A model generated the notes under the pieces. It was given only the letters and a program-made list of their open reading frames with translations. It was not told where the DNA came from and did not search any database. From Haematococcus lacustris (lineage: Eukaryota > Chlorophyta > Chlorophyceae > Chlamydomonadales > Haematococcaceae), in assembly GCA_030144725.1 (NCBI GenBank), contig JASKMD010000025.1, positions 8,362,033-8,426,032 of the forward strand: DNA of 64,000 nt, given 5' to 3'. Of the stretch, positions 34,951-44,897 are shown one piece after another; position 1 is the first letter of the stretch; each line of letters opens with the position of its first letter. The translations under genes and the position numbers were made by a program.

Positions 34951-36221
34951 CTGCTAATTTGTGTGAGTGAGCTACAGCCGCCACTTCCTTGTCCCAATGT
35001 TGCTATCGTAACTATTAACGTAGGTGTTTCCTCAACCGTGTAGGCGCTGTGACCATCTTTTTGGTCGCTAGGGCAGCCGTGCTATTGCCATTGCCATAGC
35101 TGCTAGGGCTAGCAGTAATCAGGGCAGCAACATGTGCCTGCGCAATTGTATTTGTGTGCATTCATGTTTGCCACATCATGTTGTTTTGTCTCTTGCAGAG
35201 TTGCTGACGCTAATGCTTTTGGCCTATCATCAAGTCAAACAGAACTTCAAGCTTAGTCAGGTCAGTGAGCACACTCTTGTGTGCCCCTTGGGGAGGGTGG
35301 GCAGATCCCGGTGGTATGGAGTCTTACATTGTGCATGATGGCTGCCAAAACCCTCTTTGATGTCCTTGTTTGATGTCCTTGTTTGCAGGAGCTCAAATCA
35401 CTTATCCATTGCGGCTACCAATGTGGGGTTACTTTTGAGGTGGCTTCCGTGCTACCAATACCAAGTAATGTTGTTGCAGGCGCTGAGGGTGGCGCACATC
35501 ACACAGGTGGTGATCTTGATGCTCCCAGCCTGCCCACCGCCCCAGCTCAGGCTACCACCACCTTCACCATCTTCACCACCTCCCAGTCCTGCCATTCTCT
35601 CTTAGATAGCGTTGTTGTCCCTCACCAGCCTTTGGAATGCCACGCATGATGCATGGCATGGCACTACTCATGTCTCGGCTACTGCTTAGTCATCTGTTTG
35701 TCATGTTGTGTTGCAAGTGGTGTTCATGGTGCCGTGTATTAGGCGGGGCTTCCTCTTCTATGGGGTGAAGCGCATGCAAGTTAGCTTTGCTATGATGGAG
35801 TGCATGCGAATGCATAGATGAATTGCATGATGAAGAAATGAAGGGCATGGGCGCATAAATTGCATGAGGTACACGGAGGTGCAAAGCGCGTGATATGAGG
35901 ATCGGCTTAGCGGTTGGCTATAAATGGCGGTTGGCTATAATTGACGGTTGGCTATAATCGGCAGTTGGCTATAACTGGCGGTTGCTAGAATTGGCGGTTG
36001 CTATAATTGGCGGTTGGCTATAATTGGCGGTTGGCTGTAATTGACGATAAATAAGGCCGACGCGGGGGCCTTTTTTGCATCGGATGGACTTTCTGCTCCG
36101 ATAGAGCGATAGAGCGTTGACTTTAAGGGGGACCTCGCTCTTGAATGAAGTCCTAACTCGCAGCGGTTGCGAAGATACATCGATCCGCGCGCGAGGTACC
36201 CCCCCCTTTTTGGGAATCTGT

Positions 36222-36570
36222 GCAGATGTCGGTTAAATGAGCATGTCATCTGTGCAGCTGCATGTCGATGCCTTTAGTGTCTGTGCAGATGCTAATAAAG
36301 GCGACATCTGTGCAGATGTCGGTAATTAAATCTGTGCAGATGCATAAAAAGGCGACATCTGTGCAGATGCCGGTTATTTAAGGACGACATATGTGCAGAT
36401 GCAAATAAAGGCGACATCTGTGCAGATGTCGGTAATTGAATCTGTGCAGATGCATAAAAGGGCGACATCTGTGCAGATGCCGGTTATAATTTAAGGACGA
36501 CATCTGTGCAGATGCCGACAATGTCGACATCTGCACAGATGAATACCTCGACATCTGCACAGATGCCAAG
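36222..36570. repeat. CATCTGTGCAGATG motif array 1
   Basis: At least a dozen copies of GACATCTGTGCAGATG in both orientations at irregular spacing of about 20-50 bp. The 6-bp arms CATCTG/CAGATG are inverted around TG. Confidence 0.9.
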
Positions 36571-37175
36571 TAGTGCAGCTGTGCACATGAAGAAAAGGCT
36601 TGCATAAAGGTTACGCAAAGGCACCGCGAAGGAAGCAAAGTCACCGCGAAGGAATCAAGACTCTTCCATTATTCAACAAAATTGGTTTGATATCTGCATG
36701 AAGTTTTCGCAAAGGTGGCGCGAAGGAAGCCAAGGAACCGCGAAGGAGCCTAGATTGCCCCACATAGCAGCAATGAGCAGCCAGGAGCAGCCAACAAAAA
36801 TCGTCGCCAAAAGGCCAGCTACGAGTGCCATCAGGTTAAGCGATAGGATCAAGATATAGCGACAGAAAACGGAAGGAGGTGCAGCGATGCAGCGACACAG
36901 CGATGCAAAGATGCGGCAAATGCAGGAGGTGCAACTAGGACACGTAGCCCGAAGCCTGTGAGACGGAGCGGAAGAGGAGTGGAGGAGCCCGGAGGCGGTC
37001 AGGAGCCATGCAACAAGTGCACATGAAACAAAGTTGGGTGCACCCACACAAACCCCACCCTAGCGAATGGTGAGTATTTTATCTTGCAGTCATGTGGCTC
37101 CAAGTACCTTGCCAGACTATTTGCCAACCACTGAATTGTTGCAGGTTCAATGGTCCCAACCTCCCCTTCCCTACA

Positions 37176-37374
37176 CCCAGCCCAGCCCAGCCCAGCCCAG
37201 CCCAGCCAAGCCCAGCCCAGCCCAGCCCAGCCCAGCCCAGCCCAGCCCAGCCCAGCCCAGCCCAGCCCAGCCCAGCCCAGCCCAGCCCAGCCCAGCCCAG
37301 CCCAGCCCAGCCCAGCCCAGCCCAGCCCAGCCCAGCCCAGCCCAGCCCAGCCCAGCCCAGCCCAGCCCAGCCCA
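37176..37374. repeat. (CCCAG)n microsatellite
   Basis: About 39 pentamers following the same leader (CTTCCCTACA) that precedes the longer tract at 63371. Confidence 0.95.
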
Positions 37375-38179
37375 CCACCACCACCACCTCCCTCATCACC
37401 CTACCACAAGAAGCAGGTGCACCCCACCACCACCTCCTTCATCACCCCACCACCACCTCCTTCATCACCCTACCACAAGAAGCAGGTGCATGGAGCGCAG
37501 GAGCAGCCAGGAGCTGCAACCATGGAGGTGCTGCCAGGTAGGTATAAAAGTGGCGCTAGCAAACTGTGAGTGGTCAGCCCTTGCACAAGGGTGGTCCGAT
37601 GCCCAGCCTAACCGCAAAGATGCCCATTGTTTACTGCAGGTCCCACGGTCAGCCCTTCCCTCTTCCCCCCTTCCTCCTTCCCCCTTCCCCCTCCCCTCCC
37701 CTGTCCCACCACCTCCAAGCCTGGCACCCCACCTACCTCCCGCCTTTCCCACCCCCCGCCCCACGACACACGCTGCAGCCCTCTCCCTACCCTACCCTTG
37801 GCGTAGCAGCCCTCTCCCTACCCTACCCTTGGCGTAGCAGCCCTCTCCCTACCCTACCCTTGGCGTAGCAGCCCTCTCCCTACCCTACCCTTGGCGTAGC
37901 AACCTGGAGCGGGCAACCTGGAGCGGGCAGCTTGGATCCAATAGTAGCAGCCCACCCAGCCCACCCTGGCCATGCCAAGGCCACACACCACAATGACCCT
38001 ACCCATCCCTCTCAAAAGGGATAGCTGAGCGCTTGGGTGGTTGTCAGCCCGTGCTTGTTGTCCTCGTCATCTTACCGCCTTGCTGCGATGTTGTTGTGTT
38101 GTCACCTTGTTGGGTTGTGGTGTGGTGCGGTGTGGTGCGGTGCGGTGTGGTGTGGTGTGGTGTGGTGTGGTGTGGTGTG

Positions 38180-38686
38180 GTGATGGTGATGGTGATGGTG
38201 ATGGTGATGGTGATGGTGATGGTGATGGTGATGGTGATGGTGATGGTGATGGTGATGGTGATGGTGATGGTGATGGTGATGGTGATGGTGATGGTGATGG
38301 TGATGGTGATGGTGATGGTGATGGTGATGGTGATGGTGATGGTGATGGTGATGGTGATGGTGATGGTGATGGTGATGGTGATGGTGATGGTGATGGTGAT
38401 GGTGATGGTGATGGTGATGGTGATGGTGATGGTGATGGTGATGGTGATGGTGATGGTGATGGTGATGGTGATGGTGATGGTGATGGTGATGGTGATGGTG
38501 ATGGTGATGGTGATGGTGATGGTGATGGTGATGGTGATGGTGATGGTGATGGTGATGGTGATGGTGATGGTGATGGTGATGGTGATGGTGATGGTGATGG
38601 TGATGGTGATGGTGATGGTGATGGTGATGGTGATGGTGATGGTGATGGTGATGGTGATGGTGATGGTGATGGTGATGGTGATGGTG
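38180..38686. repeat. (GATGGT)n hexamer tract, ~84 units
   Basis: Nearly perfect over half a kilobase, following a GTGTG/GTGCG-rich lead-in. It yields open Met-Val, Asp-Gly and Ile-Thr frames, which are not genes. Confidence 0.97.
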
Positions 38687-38823
38687 GTGTGTGGTGTCAC
38701 CTTGTTGTTGTGTTGTGTCGTTGCTACCTTGTCACATCGAATCTATGCATGTGCTTAGCATTTCCATATTGAGGTGTTGTGGAGTGATGGTGCATCGAGA
38801 CATGTGCTTGCAAGTCCCGTAGC

Positions 38824-39115
38824 GAGGTGTTGCGGGATGTTTGGGTGTCCAAACATGTGTATTGCGGGGATGTTGCGGGATGTTTGGGTGTCAATGCATG
38901 TGTTTTGCGGGGGTGTAGCGAGGTGTTGCGGGGTGTTAGGTCGTCAATTCATGTGTTTTGCGGGGGTGTAGCGAGGTGTTGCGGGGTGTTTGGTCGTCAA
39001 TACATGTGTTTTGCGGGGGTGTAGCAAGGTGTTGCGGGGTGTTTGGTGGTCAATACATGTGTTTTGCGGGGATGTTGCGGAATGTTTGGGTGTCAATACA
39101 TGTGTTTTGCGGATG
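38824..39115. repeat. ~60-bp tandem repeat
   Basis: About five units containing TGTTGCGGGGTGTTTGG and AATACATGTGTTTTGCGGG, diverging toward both ends. Confidence 0.85.
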
Positions 39116-39132
39116 TAAGAGTCGATGAAATA

Positions 39133-39500
39133 GTCGACATCTGTGCAGATGAAGCCACGACATCTGCACAGCCAAGCCGCGAATGTAAAAGTCGACATCT
39201 GTGCAGATGCTATAGACAACATCTGCACAGCCAAGGCTCGCATGTAATAGTCGACATCTGTGCATATGTCGTTGTCAGCAGCTGCACAGATGTCGGTCAA
39301 TACATCTGCACAGCCAAGCATTGAATGTAAAAGTCGACATCTGTGCAGATGTCGTCGTCAGCAGCTGCACAGATGTTGGTCGCGGTATACGACATCTGTG
39401 CAGATGTCGACTTCCCGCAGCTGCACAGATGTCGACATCGCCAGCAGCTGTGCAGATGTCGACTAGCAGCAGCTGTGCAGATAAAGGACAACCGACATCT
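39133..39500. repeat. CATCTGTGCAGATG motif array 2
   Basis: The same motif as at 36222, here often paired as a CATCTGTGCAGATG copy and a CAGCTGCACAGATG copy facing each other, so many units could form stems. Confidence 0.9.
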
Positions 39501-39568
39501 GCACAGATTGCTTGGTTAAGAAAGCCGCGGACCAACTGCGTCGCAACGGATGCACGGATTCACGTAAG

Positions 39569-39913
39569 CACTCCTACAATTTAGTCCCTGCGTTTGTCCC
39601 TGCGTTCTACCGACCTTGTCCGATCGGGCTGAAAATTTGATAGATGGCAGTTTTCAGAAAATAAAACATATTTTTCAAGAAAAATATTTTGAAAAATACA
39701 AAACCTGTTGAGCTGTGGCCCGCAACCTATCCCTGCACTTATCCCTGCACCTACGCCCCAGGGCCACAGCGCAGCCGCCTTTGATTTTTTCAAAATATTA
39801 TTTCTGAAATATATGTTTTATTTTCTGCAAACTACCATCTATCAAAATTTCAGCCCGATCGGACAAGGTCGGTAGAACGCAGGGACAAACGCAGGGACTA
39901 AGTTGTAGGAGTG
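39569..39913. mobile_element. 345-bp MITE, CACTCC termini
   Basis: Long inverted arms starting CACTCCTACAATTTAGTCCC, with AAG duplicated at both sides (39566-39568, 39914-39916). The arms include CCGATCGGGCTGAAAATTTG and an AT-rich centre. It matches the ends of the 18567-22516 transposon, so it is probably mobilised by the same enzyme. Confidence 0.92.
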
Positions 39914-40005
39914 AAGACTTATACCGTTCGAACGGCCTTCTACTCCTCTTTCCAATGAGCTATGGTCGGTCCAATCGCGACCGGTCCTTGTTTATCGTGA
40001 GTGTG

Positions 40006-40800
40006 GCTGCCAAAACCCTCTTTGATGTCCTTGTTTGATGTCCTTGTTTGCAGGAGCTCAAGTCACTTATCCATTGCGGCTACCAATGTGGGGTTATTTT
40101 TGAGGTGGCTTCCGTGCTACCAATACCAAGTAATGTTGTTGCAGGCGCTGAGGGTGGCGCACATCACACAGGTGGTGATCTTGATGCTCCCAGCCTGCCC
40201 ACCGCCCCAGCTCAGGCTACCACCACCTTCGCCATCTTCACCACCTCCCAGTCCTGCCATTCTCTCTTAGATAGCGTTGTTGTCCCTCACCAGCCTTTGG
40301 AATGCCACGCATGATGCATGGCATGGCACTACTCATGTCTCGGCTACTGCTTAGTCATCTGTTTGTCATGTTGTGTTGCAAGTGGTGTTCATGGTGCCGT
40401 GTATTAGGCGGGGCTTCCTCTTCTATGGGGTGAAGCGCATGCAAGTTAGCTTTGCTATGATGGAGTGCATGCGAATGCATAGATGAATTGCATGATGAAG
40501 AAATGAAGGGCATGGGCGCATAAATTGCATGAGGTACACGGAGGTGCAAAGCGCGTGATATGAGGATCGGCTTAGCGGTTGGCTATAAATGGCGGTTGGC
40601 TATAATTGACGGTTGGCTATAATCGGCAGTTGGCTATAACTGGCGGTTGCTAGAATTGGCGGTTGCTATAATTGGCGGTTGGCTATAATTGGCGGTTGGC
40701 TGTAATTGACGGTTGAGACATAATTAGCCGTCTGTTGCCCTTGTTACAGCCTTTTAAAATGCGGGCAAAAACCGTTTAGATCCGGGTAAATTGAAGTTAT
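40006..40800. mobile_element. Family A, copy 4 (left-truncated)
   Basis: Begins inside family A at TGGCTGCCAAAACC and runs to the proper right end GTAAATTGAAGTTAT at 40800, which abuts gypsy-1 coding sequence. Nearly the same as copies 1 and 3 where they overlap. Confidence 0.8.
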
Positions 40801-41421
40801 CCTCCACAAACTCAGCTGCCTTAGGCACTTTGCGTGGTAGGTCCATCACAGCTGGCGTCAGCGGATTCTGGCCATAATTGAGGAAGAATGGCGAATTGCG
40901 CACCGTCTCGTGCCATGAGTTGTTTATGGCGAACTCAACCCAAGGCAAGTGGTCTGCCCAGTCACTGTGGTTCTCATCGACATAATGTCTTAGCATTTCT
41001 TCAATGATTCTGTTAGCTCTTTCGGTCTGGCCGTTAGTCTCATGATGGTAGGCACTGGACATACACAGCTGGGTGTGGCACAGCTCGCACACATGCCTCC
41101 AGTACTGGCTGTTGAAGATAGGACCACGGTCACTCACGACCGAGGCCGGCAGGCCATGTAGCCGCACCACTTCACGATAGAACAGCCGGGCAGCGTCTGC
41201 AGCACTGATTGCCTCGTGTGTAGGGACCAGATGCACCATCTTGCTGAGTCTGTCGACATAGACCATGATGCTGTCATAGTTTTGCTTCCCACTCTTGGGC
41301 AGTTTTACAATCATGTCCATACTTATGCTTTCCCAGCGACGACCAGGTATAGACAGGGGTTGGAGCTTGCCGGCCTTGAGACGGGTGCTGGGCTTGTTGC
41401 GCTGGCAGGCATCACATTGCC
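40801..41421 (-). pseudogene. Gypsy-1 integrase catalytic core
   Basis: Minus strand encodes CDACQRNK (end of the HHCC zinc site), SMDMIVKLPKSGKQNYDS (first Asp), VVSDRGPIFNSQYW (second Asp), SSAYHHETNGQTERANR (Glu), and ends EFVED at the family A insertion. The coding frame is clean here. The zinc site's first half lies at 44066, past an inserted LTR element, and the C-terminus at 22730-23175. Confidence 0.9.
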
Positions 41422-44060
41422 TGTTACAGTGCTGCTGCGCGGTCAGGATGCATGGCTGGCTGCGAACTAAACTCCGGCTGCAGCCGCCAGATACATGCTG
41501 CCGTTGTGGCTGACTACGTACTCGTAGACAGCTTCCGACTAGCGTGGCAGTGCTTTGTACTTACATCGTCAAGAAGATGGCATCAGTAAAACACTTCTCA
41601 TCGCATTCCTACGTCATTGAACCAGTCATCCGATCAAGAGTCCCAGTCTGCGTGTATCAAAAGTCCGAAGTCTGAAGTCCCGACACTAAGCAGCGCTCAG
41701 CCTTAAGTAAGCCCAGAACAACTAACAACCGTCATGACAAAGTAAGACATGACAAACCCAAATCTCGCATGCAGGGCTGGAAAGATCTGCATGCGCATTT
41801 CAAAACACATGCATTCTAGGTTCAAAGCAGGACTGTAACACTCTCCCCCACTCCAAAAAGCTACGTCCCGGAGCTTGCATCGTCTGGGTGAGACAGTCAT
41901 TCGAACACAAAGCAAGCAGGCAGTTAAAAGCAGACAGGCAGGTAAAAGCAGACACATGCACAGGCTACATGCAATCAAGCAGTCATGCAACACGCTACAT
42001 GCACACCACGTGCAAGAGAGCACGAGCTAAGGGTCTCGATGTTGTCTTGTTCTTCACTCCAGAGTTGGCGTCAGCTGGCGGTGATGACATGTCCAGACGT
42101 GAAATCAGCAGCCGAATGATGCATAAGAAAGCAAGAGAAGGTGGTAGCAAGAGAAGTTGGTAGATGTTGTAATTGATAGAGGTGGTGGTAAACGTGAACA
42201 GTTGGGTGAACCGAACTGTTGTGCACATGGAAGACACCATTGTGCGACACATGTGGTATTCTCGACGTGAACCGGCCTTCGTGCCAGCCAGTGCAGCCGC
42301 TCGGTGGCGCTGGCACTGTACATCTGCGTGTGGAGAGTTACTCCTTCGTGTTTGTGTGTGTTCGGGTTTTCTTTCCCCTGCGTTGTGTTGTATTTGTTCG
42401 GGATCTCATTGCCCAGGACGTTTGACGCGCCCTCTGCGTGTGTGTTCGGGTTTTCTGTCCCCTGCGTTGTGTTGTATTTGTTCGGGATCTCATTGCCCAG
42501 GACGTTTGACGCGCCCTCCGCGTGTGTTTTCGTTGGCGGTCGTCGCGCCCTCCTCTGTGTGTGTGATTGCTTGTTCTTGTCTTCTCGTTATCTCGTTGTG
42601 CAACTGCGGATTGTGCTATGGTTGTTGCTATGCAGAGGCTGAAGCCTGTGCACCCAATGTGTGTGGCCGTCCAGGCAGGTGCGTCTGCCCTAATGTGTGC
42701 CGTTGTGTGCTTCCCTAGGTGTTGCCTGGGTTGCCAGAGTGTGCACTAGCTGTGCCGCTAGCGACTTGAGAGCTGTGGCTGGCTGCTGAGCTGGTCTAGC
42801 TCTGCTTGCCATGCCAATGATGTGCTAACCTGTTGCTACAGGTTGTCCTTGGTGTGGATTGTGGGTAGCTGGAGTATGTGTCTTGTGTATGCGCACAGCT
42901 CAGCGGCTGGTGTCAGTGGGTCAGCTGGTGTCAGTGGGTTAGCTGGTGTCAGCGTTATGTAAGCAGAGGGATGTGCTCACAGCTCAACAGCTGGTGATGA
43001 TGTGGGTTGGGGGGTGAGGCTCATGGCAGTGATGTGGCATGATGGTAAGTTGAGTCAGTGGAATGTAATGTTGTAACTGTGTTGATGGCTTTGTAGCTAG
43101 AGGCACCGTGCTTGATGCTTTAGCCCGCCTGTGTGCCCTGATGGACTGGTCTAATGTGAAGCCGAGACACAACCAATTAAACATGGCTGGCTTTACAATG
43201 TCAACGTATCGTGAGGGTGGTGGTGGGGTTGACGGTGGTGTGCTGCATGTCAACTCGGCTGCGAAGTGAAGATGCGAAAGCTAAGCTGCCGGGCTGGTCC
43301 CGCGAGGTACTGAGGTCCCGCGAGGTACGGAAGTCCAGAGTTCACTGCAAAGAGCAGGTAGCACTGCATGCAGCAGGTAATCACTGCTAACGCAGGTAAA
43401 CACCGCTCTCGCGGGTAGTCACTGCTTTCGCAGGTGGGCATCGCTTTCGCGGGTAGGCATTTGAAACACTGCAGGTACAAACACTGCAGGTCAGCGTTTC
43501 GAGTTGAGCAGCTGGGCAAGCTTACATTGCGATGGTGCTGATGGGTCAGCGGATTAAGCCTTCGGAATTGTTGCACCGGAGATGCTCTCGAAGGCTCTGC
43601 GTTGCGAGGCAAGAGCACAGGCCGATGATCGATGCGAGGAAACCAAATGTTACAGTGCTGCTGCGCGGTCAGGATGCATGGCTGGCTGCGAACTAAACTC
43701 CGGCTGCAGCCGCCAGAGACATGTTGCCGCTGTGGCTGACTACGTACTCGTAGACAGCTTCCGACTAGCGTGGCAGTGCTTTGTACTTACATCGTCAAGA
43801 AGATGGCATCAGTAAAACACTTCTCATCGCATTCCTACGTCACTGAACCAGTCATCCGATCCAGAGTCCCAGCCGTCAGAAGTCCGAAGTCCTCCAGTCC
43901 CGACACTAAGCAGCGCTCAGGCTTAAGTAAGCCCAGAATAACTAACAACCGTCATGACAAAGTAAGACATGACAAACCCAAATCTCGCATGCAGGGCTGG
44001 AAAGATCTGCATGCGCATTTCAAAACACATGCATTCTAGGTTCAAAGCAGGACTGTAACA
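41422..44060 (-). mobile_element. Coding-free LTR retrotransposon inserted in gypsy-1
   Basis: LTRs at 41422-41840 and 43648-44060 (TGTTACAG...CTGTAACA) differ by point changes and small indels. Duplications TTGCC flank it (41417-41421 and 44061-44065). A purine tract on the minus strand touches the left LTR, and TTTGGTTTCCTCGCATC touches the right one, so the element reads on the minus strand. The 1.8-kb interior has no gag or pol and includes an ~85-bp tandem duplication near 42350-42520. It is a LARD/TRIM-like non-autonomous element. Confidence 0.9.
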
Positions 44061-44065
44061 TTGCC

Positions 44066-44897
44066 GCACATAGTCCTCCACATCCTTGCGCATGCCCGGC
44101 CACGTGAAATAGCGGTTCACGCCATGCCATGTCTTGCTGATGCCCATGTGACCAGCATAGTTGGCATCATGGCATGACTCCAGCACCTGCCTCTTGACAA
44201 GGGGGCTCTTAGGCACAACCACCTTGCCACCGGACATCCATAGCCCTGCTTCACTCAACTCATAGGCTTGTGTGTAGGCACGATCAGCGAACCGCTCATC
44301 GGTGCTGTAGCTTTAATGATTGCCTCTATGAGTGAGTCACCTGTTGTCGTGCTGTACTCGGTGCTCGCCGCATGTGTGTGTGTGTGGCCGAGTCCAGCTG
44401 GGTCTCCCCCCCACCAGGCCACTCATCACATGGGGCAACAGGGTAAGGGACGACAGCCCGGCCACCAGCGCATGGGCGTCTGTGGCGGCGTGTATCAGCT
44501 GGAGGGCATGGCGCAGCCGGTGGAGGCTGACCAATGGATTGCTGTTGTAGCAGCCCAGCTTGGCGCCGTGTCAACACTAGGGCATACACGCCAGACACAC
44601 ATAGGGCGGCACCAACGGAGACCATGATAGGCTCTCCGTCATCGTCATCACTGCCAGTGCTGGTCATCTGGTATGTCAGAGCAGGATTGCGACTCAGCGG
44701 ATCTGCCACATTTCCCTTTCCTGGCTTATACTCAATGTGATGGTTAAAGCGTGCCAGGAACTCCATCCATCGGGCTTGCCGCCTGGAGAGATTTGTCTGT
44801 GTCTTGAGATAGATCAATGGGTTGTGGTCAGTCACGATGGTCACATGCACGGCCCCGTCAAGGTAGCAGCGCCATTCTTGCAGTGCTCTCACTCGTG
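44066..44897 (-). pseudogene. Gypsy-1 RNase H and integrase zinc-binding region
   Basis: Minus strand starts in RNase H (RALQEWRCYLDGA, TIVTDHNPLIYL, TNLSRRQARWMEFLARF, GKGNVADPLSRNP) and later gives CHDANYAGHMGISKTWHGV and RKDVEDYVRQC, the HH half of the integrase zinc site. Frames shift near 44290. The upstream end is cut at about 44890, where sequence starting CACTCGTGCAAATTAAGG takes over, so protease and reverse transcriptase are missing from the window. Confidence 0.85.

Larger units (their letters stand above)
30355..34969. mobile_element. 4.6-kb CACTC-ended TIR transposon with a spliced gene
   Basis: Ends are CACTCACACAAATTAGCAGC and its inverse. The empty site CCCAGCTAC in family A copy 1 (about 23817) shows a 2-bp AG duplication. 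Both ends carry subterminal repeats built on GCGCGGGAGC. Between them lies a four-exon minus-strand gene. Termini, subterminal repeats and the small duplication suggest a CACTA-like element, but no DDE domain was recognised. Confidence 0.85.
29902..36044. mobile_element. Family A, copy 3 (carries a CACTC transposon)
   Basis: Very similar to copy 1. It is interrupted at 30355-34969 and resumes at 34970 with the sequence AGCTACAGCCGCC that continues copy 1 without a break. The right end stops at the start of element C (36045). No coding region of its own. Confidence 0.75.
36045..39997. mobile_element. Element C, ~3.95 kb of simple and palindromic repeats
   Basis: Ends CGATAAATAAGG and CCTTGTTTATCG are inverted, with TGA on both outer sides. 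Inside, in order: CATCTGTGCAGATG array, GCAAAGGNACCGCGAAGG-rich segment, (CCCAG)n, (GATGGT)n, a ~60-bp tandem repeat, a second CATCTG array and a MITE. No coding region was recognised. The left flank matches the end of family A and the right flank its middle, so the site is rearranged. A second copy of the left end is at 52215, and the middle part recurs at 62510. Confidence 0.6.

Noticed and set aside
36222..36570. CRISPR-like array (short repeats with spacers)
   Set aside because: Repeat is only ~16 bp, occurs in both orientations, spacing is irregular, no cas genes, and the context is eukaryotic.
37067..37837. SPAQPSPAQ repeat protein
   Set aside because: Translation of the (CCCAG)n microsatellite plus C-rich low complexity, inside element C.
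38033..38758. Met-Val, Asp-Gly and Ile-Thr repeat frames
   Set aside because: Artefacts of the (GATGGT)n tract.
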